NCBI RefSeq assembly: GCF_006716185.1
Contig: NZ_VFOP01000001.1
Coordinates: forward strand, 1,674,001-1,738,000
Origin: Ornithinicoccus hortensis
GTDB lineage: Bacteria; Actinomycetota; Actinomycetes; Actinomycetales; Dermatophilaceae
Length of the DNA stretch: 64,000 nucleotides
Direction of reading: 5' to 3'
The position numbers were made by a program, and so were the translations under genes. The notes under the pieces are model-generated. The model saw only the letters and a list, made by a program, of their open reading frames with translations, was not told where the DNA came from and did no database searches. Positions within the stretch are counted from its first letter, which is position 1, and each line of letters begins with the position of its first letter. Below, in pieces: positions 52,301 through 59,368 of the stretch.

Positions 52301-52747
52301 GCTGATCTCGCCGAGCGACTGCTCCGGGGCACCTGGACCGACAACACGGGGGGCCGGGCCCCGATCGGGCCGGAGGACATCCTGGTGGTGGCGCCGTACA
52401 ACGCCCAGGTGGACCTGTTGCGCAGCGTGCTGCCGGAGGGCGTCCGGGCCGGGACGGTCGACAGGTTCCAGGGCCGCCAGGGGGTGGTGGTGCTCTACTC
52501 GATGGCGTCCTCGAGCGCCGTCGACGCCCCCCGTGGGGTGAACTTCCTCTACGACACCCACCGGTTCAACGTGGCGGTGTCCCGGGCGAAGTCGCTCTCC
52601 GTCGTGGTGGGCAGCCCGGCGCTCCTGGACGCCGCGGTCAACCACCCGGAGCAGTTGCGGATGGTCAACGCCCTGTGCCGGTTCGTCGACCGTGCGACCT
52701 GGGTATCGCAGGACGAGGCGGGACTCGGTCAGCCGGCGCTTCGTTAG
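49352..52747 (+). CDS. TM0106-type RecB-like nuclease fused to a superfamily 1 helicase
   Basis: 1131 aa. The N-terminal ~300 residues form a RecB/Cas4-like nuclease domain with Cys21 and the cluster CAFCDQCRWKPRC near 226-238, resembling the Fe-S clamp of AddB and Cas4. A ribonuclease-H-like exonuclease block begins at about 330 (DVYLDFEGDPF, later RYNEEDVRST). An SF1 (Dna2/Upf1-like) helicase follows: Walker A GPPGAGKT near 748, Walker B VIDEAGQ near 851, GDPQQL, and C-terminal motifs DRFQGRQG and NVAVSRAK. Likely acts in DNA repair or end processing. Known TM0106 proteins are often annotated only as putative nucleases. Confidence 0.88.
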   Translation: MQPRDGQIVLSPTDVTRHVACPHTTTLDLQVAQGRLQPPADGVDDQLQLVFSQGMAHEQRYREALADRGLRVVDIPERAPGTAEGSGRPLTFAEREDLTLTAMREGADVIYQGVLFDRSWLGIADFLLKVDRPSDLGDWSYDIADTKLARRLKVPALLQMAGYAARLEQLQGVAPQRLVVVTGDGAEHPWRLEDVDAYATRVRDDLETTITDAAELPPTEPVPCAFCDQCRWKPRCSAEWEAADDLSLVAGMRPDHRAALIAAGTTTAAALARAADEDLASLTAATGQRLRAQARLQVQERETGEPAYELLPAQPGKGLQLLPVPDEGDVYLDFEGDPFAADGAGREYLAGVWTRDEQFLSWWAHDADHEREMVGALLTWLNERWQQFPDMHVYHYANYEQAALKRLTGRYAVAETELDMLLRGERFIDLYAVVRQGLRISKGSYSIKKVEAFYWGHTREKGEAEEVSDALDSVVKYERWLADGRTDASILEEIRRYNEEDVRSTWALHEWLEERRTELAQQAEGDLARPVGKEQTEAKDSELTQQENDLAGRLGDAGHDLLAGCVGWHRREDKAEWWEYYRTPLLSDQEVLEDASLIGGLGEPVEVGAEKQSLVWRYIFPKQEAKISVGDKVHDIDLEPGTGNRPMAGTVHAVDTEQGWLEVRLHKGKPPRRARGFGPGGPIAAGVLRESLLRTGEGVLAGEESLAAAVLERRVPADLAVRAGETATDALVRVGRSLSGEVLAVQGPPGAGKTFGGARLVRELLDAGLRVGVTALSHAVIGHFLEGVDRPAVRKLSKAAAASEEPGGQIRPTSDNAVLLEALGPGGERLVGGTAWVWAHPDMADSVDVLVIDEAGQFSLPMALSVAPAARSMVLLGDPQQLTMPSSAQHPEGVGVSVLEHLLAGHETITSDQGIFLDRTYRMHPEITDFVSGMSYDNRLDSVPGLELQEVHDVPGLSGSGIRWVPVEHEGFGSDNEIEARIVADLAERLLRGTWTDNTGGRAPIGPEDILVVAPYNAQVDLLRSVLPEGVRAGTVDRFQGRQGVVVLYSMASSSAVDAPRGVNFLYDTHRFNVAVSRAKSLSVVVGSPALLDAAVNHPEQLRMVNALCRFVDRATWVSQDEAGLGQPALR

Positions 52748-53241
52748 CCGCCGCGGGTCGCCTTCGAGTCCGTCGCGGGGGAGCAGGTGTCGATCCCACC
52801 GACGACGAACCGCCCCTCCGATGTCGTCTCGAGGTGGAGCACCGCCACGACTTCTCCGACGTCGTCGATCCGGTGCCAGACCTGTGCCACACCGTTGCCG
52901 TCACTGCCGGGCGGTGCCTCGACGTCACGCCCGTCCGGGACGGGGTCGCCGGGGCCGGTCTCCCCGGAGACGAAGGAGGCGATCGCCTCCTCGGGGGTGT
53001 CGTCTCCCATCCCGGGTTCGAAGGCGTAGTCGATCGAGGCGGACTGCACCAGGTCGCATCCCAGCACCGCCCGGGGCGGACCGGCTGTCGGCGGCGGCGT
53101 GGTCGTCCTCGTCGACGGGGTCGCCGTGCTGGCGTCGTGGGAGTGTGCGCCGGGCCCGGTGGCCGTGCCGCACCCGCCGAGGGCGACCGCCAGCGTCGCC
53201 AGCCCGAGGGCCAGGCGGGGCCTCGTGTGCCGCACGTTCAT
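52744..53241 (-). CDS. Lipoprotein of unknown function, 165 aa
   Basis: ATG at 53241. Signal with lipobox LGGC, then a Thr/Pro/Ser-rich linker (residues 27-58) typical of surface lipoproteins, and a folded part with two Cys. The stop overlaps that of the convergent helicase gene by 3 bp. No family recognised. Confidence 0.72.
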   Translation of the reverse strand: MNVRHTRPRLALGLATLAVALGGCGTATGPGAHSHDASTATPSTRTTTPPPTAGPPRAVLGCDLVQSASIDYAFEPGMGDDTPEEAIASFVSGETGPGDPVPDGRDVEAPPGSDGNGVAQVWHRIDDVGEVVAVLHLETTSEGRFVVGGIDTCSPATDSKATRGG

Positions 53242-53343
53242 GCCCGATGATCGGCCCCGGGCCGCGTGCGGGTCAACGCCTCTCCACAGGCCGACCCCGA
53301 TCCGTCGCGCGACGGGACACGCTGTCGGCATACCCTGACCCGG

Positions 53344-54588
53344 GTGATCGACCTGATGAGCGGGGCAGACGCGGCGCGTCGCCAGTCCCTGCGACGGATG
53401 CGTGTCGTGGCGACCGGCCTGCTGGTGCTGGCCGCGGTGGTCTTCCTGCTGACGCTGGGCCGGGACGGCGTCTGGGGCTACGTCCACGCCGCGGCCGAGG
53501 CGGGGATGGTCGGTGCGATCGCCGACTGGTTCGCGGTGACCGCGCTGTTCAAGCACCCGCTCGGGCTGCCGGTCCCGCACACGGCGATCATCCCGCGGCG
53601 CAAGGACAGCCTGGCGCTGAGCCTGGAGCAGTTCGTGACCGAGAACTTCCTCACCGGTGAGACGATCCGGGAGCGCTACCTGGGCGCCCAGGTGGCCGGC
53701 CGGCTGGGTAGTTGGCTGTCCCGGCGCGAGAATGCCGAGCGCATCGTGGCCGAGGCGGCCCCCCTGACCAGGCGGGCACTGGAGCGCATCCGCCCGGATG
53801 ACATGCAGGCCTTCATCGAGCAGACCCTGCTGCCCCGGGTGCGGACCGAACCGCTCAGCCCGCTGGCCGGCCACCTCCTGGAGGCCGTGGTGGAGGACAA
53901 GGCGCACCGGGGTCTGGTCGACATCGCGGCGCGCGAACTGCATACCTGGCTGGAGGGACACCCGGACGAGGTCGCCTCGATCCTGGCCTCGCGGGCCCCG
54001 TGGTGGTCACCCCAGTGGCTCGACGAGAAGGTGGTGGCCCGGGTGTATGCCGAGCTGGTCGCCTGGGCGGCCGAGGTGCGGGCCAACCCGGAGCACCGGG
54101 TGATCCTGGCGCTGGACTCCTACCTGGCCGACCTGGCCGGCGACCTCCAGCACGACGAGGTCACCATGGCCCGGGCCGAGGAGCTGAAGCTGCGGATCCT
54201 GGAGCACCCGTCCGTCGGTCCGGCCGCGGTCGCCCTGTGGGAAGCGGTGCGGGTGGCGCTGGTGGAGGCGCTGGAGTCGCCGGAGGGGCACCTGCGGGTC
54301 CGGTTGTGCCGGGAGCTGCAGGAGTTCGGCGCCCGGGTCGTCGACGACGGGCCCTTGCGGGCCCGGCTGGACGAGTGGGGTGCCGACGCGGCCGTCGTGC
54401 TGGTCGAGCGCTACGGCGCCGAGCTGACCACGGTGATCAGCTCCACCATCGAGCGGTGGGACGGGCAGGAGGCGGCCGCCAAGATCGAGCTCCACGTCGG
54501 ACGCGACCTGCAGTTCATCCGGATCAACGGCACGGTGGTCGGGGCGTTGGTCGGGCTGGTGCTGCACACCGTGTCGCAGCTCCTCTGA
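53344..54588 (+). CDS. DUF445 family membrane protein
   Basis: 414 aa from the GTG at 53344; ATG 53356 is a possible start. An N-terminal membrane pair is followed by the family signature AAEAGMVGAIADWFAVTALF and KHPLGLPVPHTAIIPRRKD. A long helical cytoplasmic part and a final helix complete it. Function of DUF445 is unsettled. The -10 region CATACCCT 7 nt upstream carries a copy of the GTATGCC motif (53327-53333), the only copy seen inside a promoter core. Confidence 0.87.
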   Translation: MIDLMSGADAARRQSLRRMRVVATGLLVLAAVVFLLTLGRDGVWGYVHAAAEAGMVGAIADWFAVTALFKHPLGLPVPHTAIIPRRKDSLALSLEQFVTENFLTGETIRERYLGAQVAGRLGSWLSRRENAERIVAEAAPLTRRALERIRPDDMQAFIEQTLLPRVRTEPLSPLAGHLLEAVVEDKAHRGLVDIAARELHTWLEGHPDEVASILASRAPWWSPQWLDEKVVARVYAELVAWAAEVRANPEHRVILALDSYLADLAGDLQHDEVTMARAEELKLRILEHPSVGPAAVALWEAVRVALVEALESPEGHLRVRLCRELQEFGARVVDDGPLRARLDEWGADAAVVLVERYGAELTTVISSTIERWDGQEAAAKIELHVGRDLQFIRINGTVVGALVGLVLHTVSQLL

Positions 54589-54656
54589 GCCGGCGGGTCG
54601 GACAGCCTGTGGACGACGGGCACGCGGGTCGGCGCGGATCGGCACGATGGGTTGGC

Positions 54657-55139
54657 ATGACCTTCGAAAACCTCCCCGAGGACTGGCCGACCCGGTCACT
54701 GTCCCACGCAGGCCTCGCCCGCGATGTGCTCGACCTCGTCGTCTCGAACAGGGACCGCGACGGCGGCGGCATCTCCATCCTGTTCTGCGGTGCGACGGGC
54801 CGGCTCATGCAGCCGGTCTTCATCACCGACGCGACGCCGGAGCAGGACCTGTCCGCCGGGATGCCGGTCGTCAGGGTGGCGACCTCCGCCCTGGGCCCGG
54901 ACCCGGAGGGACCGGTGGAACCCCAGCCGCTCCGCAGCGGCTCGGTCCTCTTTGCGCTCGTGCGCCGGCGGGGTGGCGTGACCGATACCGACCGGGCATG
55001 GCACCAGCGGGTGATCGAGGAGTGCCGCGACGCGGGCCTCCGGTTGCTCGGAGTCCATCTCGTCACGCTGGACGGCGTGGAGACGCTGCCCGCGTTGCCC
55101 TCGTCGGCCGGCGCGCTCCGGCCGGGAAACGTCGCCTGA
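54657..55139 (+). CDS. Hypothetical cytosolic protein, 160 aa
   Basis: ATG at 54657. Alpha/beta character: LARDVLDLVVSNRDRDGGGISILFCG, then PVFITDATP and VLFALVRRRGG, ending with ECRDAGLRLLGVHLVT. The pattern of strand-loop-strand with a conserved-looking final sheet resembles small JAB/RadC-type folds only vaguely, and no active-site motif is present. Unassigned. Confidence 0.6.
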   Translation: MTFENLPEDWPTRSLSHAGLARDVLDLVVSNRDRDGGGISILFCGATGRLMQPVFITDATPEQDLSAGMPVVRVATSALGPDPEGPVEPQPLRSGSVLFALVRRRGGVTDTDRAWHQRVIEECRDAGLRLLGVHLVTLDGVETLPALPSSAGALRPGNVA

Positions 55140-55181
55140 CCACCCCGGGAGGACCCCGCTGCCCGTGACAACCGGGCCGCC

Positions 55182-55922
55182 GTGCGCCACAGTGATCGGG
55201 TGGTGCACCGGCGAGGGAGCGTGTGGGGCGGCACGATCGCGTGTGTCGTGCTCCTGGCCGCCTGTGGACTGGCGACCGAGGATCCGCAGGTCCCGAGCAC
55301 CCCGCCGCAGGACGACCTGTCCAGCCCGAGCGTCACGTCCACCCCGACACCCTCCGGCACCGGACCGGACTCGACCTCCGGGCCCCCCGCTACCTCCGAG
55401 CCGAGCACCACCCAGCCCACCTCCACGACGACGGGCGGCACCGGGCCCACCACGTCGACGGGCGCCCCCGACCTGGAGGGTTTCCTGCCGCCGGGGGAGC
55501 AGTCGGTGCAGGACCCCACGGGTCAGGTGGACCTGGTGGTCTCTGACGTGCGGGTCGGCGCGCAGCCGGGGTTCGACCGGGTGGTCTTCGACCTCGCCGG
55601 GACGGGGACCGTGGGGTGGCGGGTGGAGTACACCGAGGAGCCGGCCCAGGACGGCAGCGGTGCGCCGGTCGACCTGGCCGGCGACTACGTGCTGGCGGTG
55701 CATATCCAGGGGACGGGCCTGCCCGGGGCGGAGGAGACGGTCTACGACCCGCCGCAGTTGCTGGTGCCGGGGACCGGCCTGACCGAGGTCACCGAGGTGC
55801 TGCGGCTGACGCCCTTCGAGGGGCAGCTCAACGCCTACATCGGCGTCGCCTCGGAGCAGCCGTTCCGGGTCAGCCGGCTGGACGGGCCCGAACGGCTCGT
55901 CGTGGACGTGGCCCACGGCTGA
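55182..55922 (+). CDS. AMIN-like domain lipoprotein
   Basis: 246 aa; GTG 55182 or GTG 55200 may start it. Lipobox LAAC at about residue 28, a Thr/Ser/Pro linker (30-100) and a C-terminal AMIN-like beta domain (about 115-245) with QPGFDRVVFDLAGTGTVGWRVEY and the closing FRVSRLDGPERLVVDVAH. AMIN domains target proteins to the cell wall; this one lacks an amidase. Possibly a cell-wall-associated lipoprotein. Confidence 0.8.
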   Translation: MRHSDRVVHRRGSVWGGTIACVVLLAACGLATEDPQVPSTPPQDDLSSPSVTSTPTPSGTGPDSTSGPPATSEPSTTQPTSTTTGGTGPTTSTGAPDLEGFLPPGEQSVQDPTGQVDLVVSDVRVGAQPGFDRVVFDLAGTGTVGWRVEYTEEPAQDGSGAPVDLAGDYVLAVHIQGTGLPGAEETVYDPPQLLVPGTGLTEVTEVLRLTPFEGQLNAYIGVASEQPFRVSRLDGPERLVVDVAHG

Positions 55923-55978
55923 TCGGGCCGGCCGCTCTGACGTCAGTGGTCGCCACTCGTCGGGGCCCACCCGCCCTT

Positions 55979-56012
55979 GGTCTCATACGTCGTCTGGTCT
56001 CATATGTCGTCG
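55979..56012. repeat. 17-bp tandem duplication across the TetR stop codon
   Basis: GGTCTCATACGTCGTCT (55979-55995) and GGTCTCATATGTCGTCG (55996-56012) share 15 of 17 bases. On the minus strand each contains GAC-GAC-Ile/Val-TGA, so the TetR gene end and stop are present twice. Confidence 0.8.
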
Positions 56013-56701
56013 GTGCCGGTGTCGAAGCCGGTGAGGATGGCATCGAGGGTGGCGTCGAAGGTGCTGGTCCGTGGCCCGGTCCCCTCCGCGGAGCGGACGG
56101 CGTCCGCCAGCTCGGGGAACTCGTCCAAATCCAGGCTGGCCAGCAACCGCAGCCGCGCGGTCGAGCCCTCGCCGGCGTCGCCACCCATCGCGACGTGACC
56201 GACCACGAACCCGATCACCGCGTAGACAAGGTCCAGCGCGCGGTGCGCCGGCATCCCGGACGTGCGGGCCACGGCGACGGAGCGCTCCAGCGCCGAGAGC
56301 GCGCTCGGCGTCACAGCCGGTCTGCTGAGCACCACCGGCACCAAGTTGGGGTGGGCCAGCAGCGTGTCCAGGATGCCCCGTGCGTGGCGGCGCACCACCT
56401 CCCGCCACGGTTCACCCTCGGTGGGCTCCGGCAGGGAGGCCAGGAAGAGCTGCTCGACCAGACCATCCAACAAGGCGTCCTTGCTGCCGACGTGGTGATA
56501 CAGCGCCATCGCCTCGACGCCGAGTTCCGCCCCGAGTCGGCGCATCGACAGTGCGGCCAACCCCTGCTCATCCACCAGCGTCACCGCAGCGGCGAGGACT
56601 GCGTCCCGGGTTAGCCCCGCATGTCGTCCACGCGCTCGTCCAGCTGGCGCGGCGGGGCCTCGTCGATCGGCGGTGGCGGGGGAGCCAAATCCCGTTGACA
56701 T
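56000..56701 (-). CDS. TetR-family transcriptional regulator
   Basis: 233 aa from the ATG at 56701. TetR HTH at about 30-75: TLVDEQGLAALSMRRLGAELGVEAMALYHHVGSKDALL. The C-terminal domain belongs to the TetR_C_1-like group. Divergent from a membrane protein gene; the TTTACGACGTAAA dyad at 56740-56752 is the probable operator. The tail is slightly altered by the stop-codon duplication. Confidence 0.88.
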   Translation of the reverse strand: MSTGFGSPATADRRGPAAPAGRARGRHAGLTRDAVLAAAVTLVDEQGLAALSMRRLGAELGVEAMALYHHVGSKDALLDGLVEQLFLASLPEPTEGEPWREVVRRHARGILDTLLAHPNLVPVVLSRPAVTPSALSALERSVAVARTSGMPAHRALDLVYAVIGFVVGHVAMGGDAGEGSTARLRLLASLDLDEFPELADAVRSAEGTGPRTSTFDATLDAILTGFDTGTDDI

Positions 56702-56739
56702 GTTCTACAGCGTATATCTAACGTTGCTCGACGTTGTGC

Positions 56740-56752
56740 TTTACGACGTAAA
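56740..56752. promoter_or_regulatory. Candidate TetR operator
   Basis: TTTACG-A-CGTAAA is a perfect inverted repeat in an AT-rich 56700-56755 block between the divergent TetR and membrane genes. An adjacent GCGTATATCTAACGTT segment may hold the promoters. Confidence 0.6.
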
Positions 56753-56796
56753 ACGTGCGTCGCGTGATGACCGGCATGACGGAGGGAAGAGGAAAC

Positions 56797-57279
56797 GTGG
56801 AGCGGAAAGAGATGACGGCACCCGGGCTGCGCGCACTGTGGATCGGGGCCGCCCTGACGATCCTGGCGGTGGTGTTACCCCTGCTCGATCTCGTGACCAG
56901 CGACATCGTGGGGGACCACGTGCGTTCGGCCTACCCCCAGTGGGCGGCGGACACCGTGGCGACCGAGCGGATGGCCATCGTCGGATGGCTCGCGGGCAGC
57001 AGCGGGCTGGGACTCGCCGGGTGGTGGATGTCGATCAGGGGTGTGCGCCGCGGCAAGCGGTGGGCGCGGCCGGTCGCCACGACCTGGTTCGTGCTGGGGG
57101 CCATCGTGGCCTGCATGGACGTGTCGATGGGTGGTGCGGCCTACGCCGTCATCGTCCCGACGGTGTTCGGCGTGATCAGCGCCCTGCCGGCGGTCGCCGG
57201 TGCGGTGGCGACCGTCCAGGTCTGGCGGTCCATCCCGGTCCGGTCCGGTGTGGCAGGGGTCACCACTCCGTCGGTTTGA
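56797..57279 (+). CDS. Four-helix membrane protein, likely TetR target
   Basis: 160 aa from the GTG at 56797, which has GAGGGAAGAGGAAAC just upstream; GTG 56755 and ATG 56812 are alternatives. Four helices: ALWIGAALTILAVVLPLLDL, a second near WLAGSSGLGLAG, then VATTWFVLGAIVACMDVSM and VFGVISALPAVAG. No motif known to me. Divergent pairing with TetR suggests inducible expression. Its 3' end overlaps the convergent peptidase gene by 20 bp. Confidence 0.75.
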   Translation: MERKEMTAPGLRALWIGAALTILAVVLPLLDLVTSDIVGDHVRSAYPQWAADTVATERMAIVGWLAGSSGLGLAGWWMSIRGVRRGKRWARPVATTWFVLGAIVACMDVSMGGAAYAVIVPTVFGVISALPAVAGAVATVQVWRSIPVRSGVAGVTTPSV

Positions 57280-58774
57280 CCGGCTGGTGCACCCAGACGT
57301 CGAAGAAGGTCGTCAGGTCCTGACCGGAGACCTCCTCGGCCAGCGCCTCGAAGTCGGCCGTCGTCGCGGTGCCTCCGCCGTAGGTCGCCACCCACTGCTG
57401 GGCCAGTTCGAAGAACGCGTCGTCGCCGATCTCGCCGCGCAACGCGTGGAGCGTGGCGGCGCCGCGGTCGTAGATGGCCCCACAGAAGAGGCAGAGCGAG
57501 CCCGGGTCGGCGACGACGACCGACCAGAACCCGTTGTCCGCCGGGATCGCCATGACCTGCTCGAACGACTCCTGCGCGGTGGCGTCGCCGTCGTGCTCGT
57601 TCCACATCCAGGTGGAGTAGCTCGCCCACCCCTCGTTGAGCCAGATATCGGCCCAACGGCCCGGGCTGACGTGGTTGCCCATCCACTGGTGCGCCAGCTC
57701 GTGCGCCACCGTGCCCTCGCGCGCCCGCACGCTGAAGAAAGAGCGGGTCTGCGTCTCCAGGGCATAGCCGACCGAGTCGTCGTCGACGATCGCCCCGTAG
57801 GACACGAATGGGTAGGGGCCGTAGCGCTCGGCGAAGAACTCCAGCATCTCCGGGGTCCGTGTCAGGTCGGCCGAGTTCGCCGGGGGCAGCGCCGGGTCGA
57901 TGGCGTCGATGATCGGTATGCCGTCCGGTCCGGTCGTGGTGGTCAGCTCGAAGTCGCCGACGGTCGCCGTGGCCAGGTAGGCGGCCATCGGGTCCGGGGC
58001 GTCCCAGGTCCAGGTGGTCCAGCCGTCCTCGGAGGACTCGTCCTCCAGCACGCCGTTGGCCACCGCGACCAGCCCGTCCGGCACGGTGATCTCGAAGTCG
58101 TAGGTGGCCTTGTCCGTGGGATGGTCGCTGACCGGGAACCAGGTCGCCGACCCGTCCGGTTCGCTCACCACCATGGCGCCGTCCCGGGTGGTGACCCACC
58201 CGTAGAGCGCCCCCTCGATGTCGGTCGGTCGGGTGGTGGTCGCCTCGTAGAAGACCTCCACCTCGACCTCCTCGCCCTGGTGCAGCAGGCCACGGGCCCA
58301 GACCTGCAACTCGTTCTCGACCTGGGCGAAGCGCGTGCGCTTGCCGTCGATCCGGACCTGGCTGACCTCCGGGCCGCGCAGGTCGAGGTTGAAGCGGCGC
58401 AGCTTCTCGGTGGTGGTCAGCCGGATCGTCGCCACGCCCTCCAGGTGGCCCTCCAGCGGTGCCGGGGCGGCCTCCGGTGGGGTATAGGTCAGGTCGAGGG
58501 AGTAGTGGTCGACGTCGATCCCGCCGTTGCCGGCGAGCGGGAAGTACGGGTCGCCGGCGCCGTCGTCGCCGAGGACGGGGCGTCCCTGCTCCGAAGGTTG
58601 GGCGCGCTCCGCGGGTTGGGCGCGGTCGGGCTGCTCGCCGGGGGCTGCGCCGGCCGCGGTGGTGGCCAGGCCCAGGCAGAGGACGAGGGCGGCCGCGGCG
58701 CTGGCGCGGCGACGGGAGGGGGAGACGCGGGGTGTGGAGCGGCGGGCGGGGGAGGTGCTGCCGAGAAGGTCCAT
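57260..58774 (-). CDS. Secreted M1-family zinc aminopeptidase
   Basis: 504 aa from the ATG at 58774. Basic head, then signal core AALVLCLGLATTAAG with cleavage near residue 43, and an acidic/Pro linker. The zinc site is HELAHQWMGNH (His358, Glu359, His362) with Glu381 in NEGWASY, the M1 HEXXH-18-E spacing. The exopeptidase GAMEN motif is altered to GYALE (336-340), common in bacterial secreted M1 enzymes. It lacks the C-terminal helical domain of full PepN, so it is a short extracellular type. Confidence 0.9.
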   Translation of the reverse strand: MDLLGSTSPARRSTPRVSPSRRRASAAAALVLCLGLATTAAGAAPGEQPDRAQPAERAQPSEQGRPVLGDDGAGDPYFPLAGNGGIDVDHYSLDLTYTPPEAAPAPLEGHLEGVATIRLTTTEKLRRFNLDLRGPEVSQVRIDGKRTRFAQVENELQVWARGLLHQGEEVEVEVFYEATTTRPTDIEGALYGWVTTRDGAMVVSEPDGSATWFPVSDHPTDKATYDFEITVPDGLVAVANGVLEDESSEDGWTTWTWDAPDPMAAYLATATVGDFELTTTTGPDGIPIIDAIDPALPPANSADLTRTPEMLEFFAERYGPYPFVSYGAIVDDDSVGYALETQTRSFFSVRAREGTVAHELAHQWMGNHVSPGRWADIWLNEGWASYSTWMWNEHDGDATAQESFEQVMAIPADNGFWSVVVADPGSLCLFCGAIYDRGAATLHALRGEIGDDAFFELAQQWVATYGGGTATTADFEALAEEVSGQDLTTFFDVWVHQPVKPTEW

Positions 58775-58784
58775 CCCAACGAAC

Positions 58785-59306
58785 CTAGTCCGGAATGGCC
58801 GATCCCGCACCGGATAACCGGAACCGCAGGCGGGGCAGGACCCGGCCGGGGATCGATCCGCTCGGCGAGTCCCCGACCTGTCGGGCCCCGTGGTGACGGT
58901 AGAAGGGAGCGGCCCCCGGATCGGCGTCGAGCTCCAGCGTCGTGAAGCCGGCCGTGGCCGCCTGCTCCAGGGCGGCCCGCAGCAGGAGACCACCCAGGCC
59001 GGTGCCGATGTGCGCCGGGTCGACGAACAGGGCGTCGAGCTCACCGACCGGGGGAGTGCCGGAGAAGCGGAAGAAGCCGGCCGGGGTGCCGCCCGCGGCA
59101 TCCACGACGCCGAATTCCACGACGCCGAACCCGCCACCCTGCTGCGGAGCCCCCGCACCCGCGATCTGCTCCGCGGTGTAGGTCAGTTCGGCCCGGCAGG
59201 CCTCCAGGAACTCGGCGTCGTAGCCCCAGTGGGCCTTGGACCGCAGTGCCAGCGCCGACAGCGCGGCGGCCTCCCGGGGTGCTGCTGGTCGGACCCGGAT
59301 CGACAT
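58785..59306 (-). CDS. GNAT-family N-acetyltransferase
   Basis: 173 aa from the ATG at 59306 (59315 is possible). Acetyl-CoA loop in VDPAHIGTGLGGLLL (Q/RxxGxG/A form IGTGLG) and the last strand APFYRHHGARQVGDSPSG are diagnostic of a small-molecule GNAT. Substrate unknown. Divergent from hrpA. Confidence 0.85.
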   Translation of the reverse strand: MSIRVRPAAPREAAALSALALRSKAHWGYDAEFLEACRAELTYTAEQIAGAGAPQQGGGFGVVEFGVVDAAGGTPAGFFRFSGTPPVGELDALFVDPAHIGTGLGGLLLRAALEQAATAGFTTLELDADPGAAPFYRHHGARQVGDSPSGSIPGRVLPRLRFRLSGAGSAIPD

Positions 59307-59368
59307 GCGCCCCATGCTTCCAGGTTTTCGGGTGTGCGAGCAGCCCGGGGATTTGTCAGGATGGGCCC

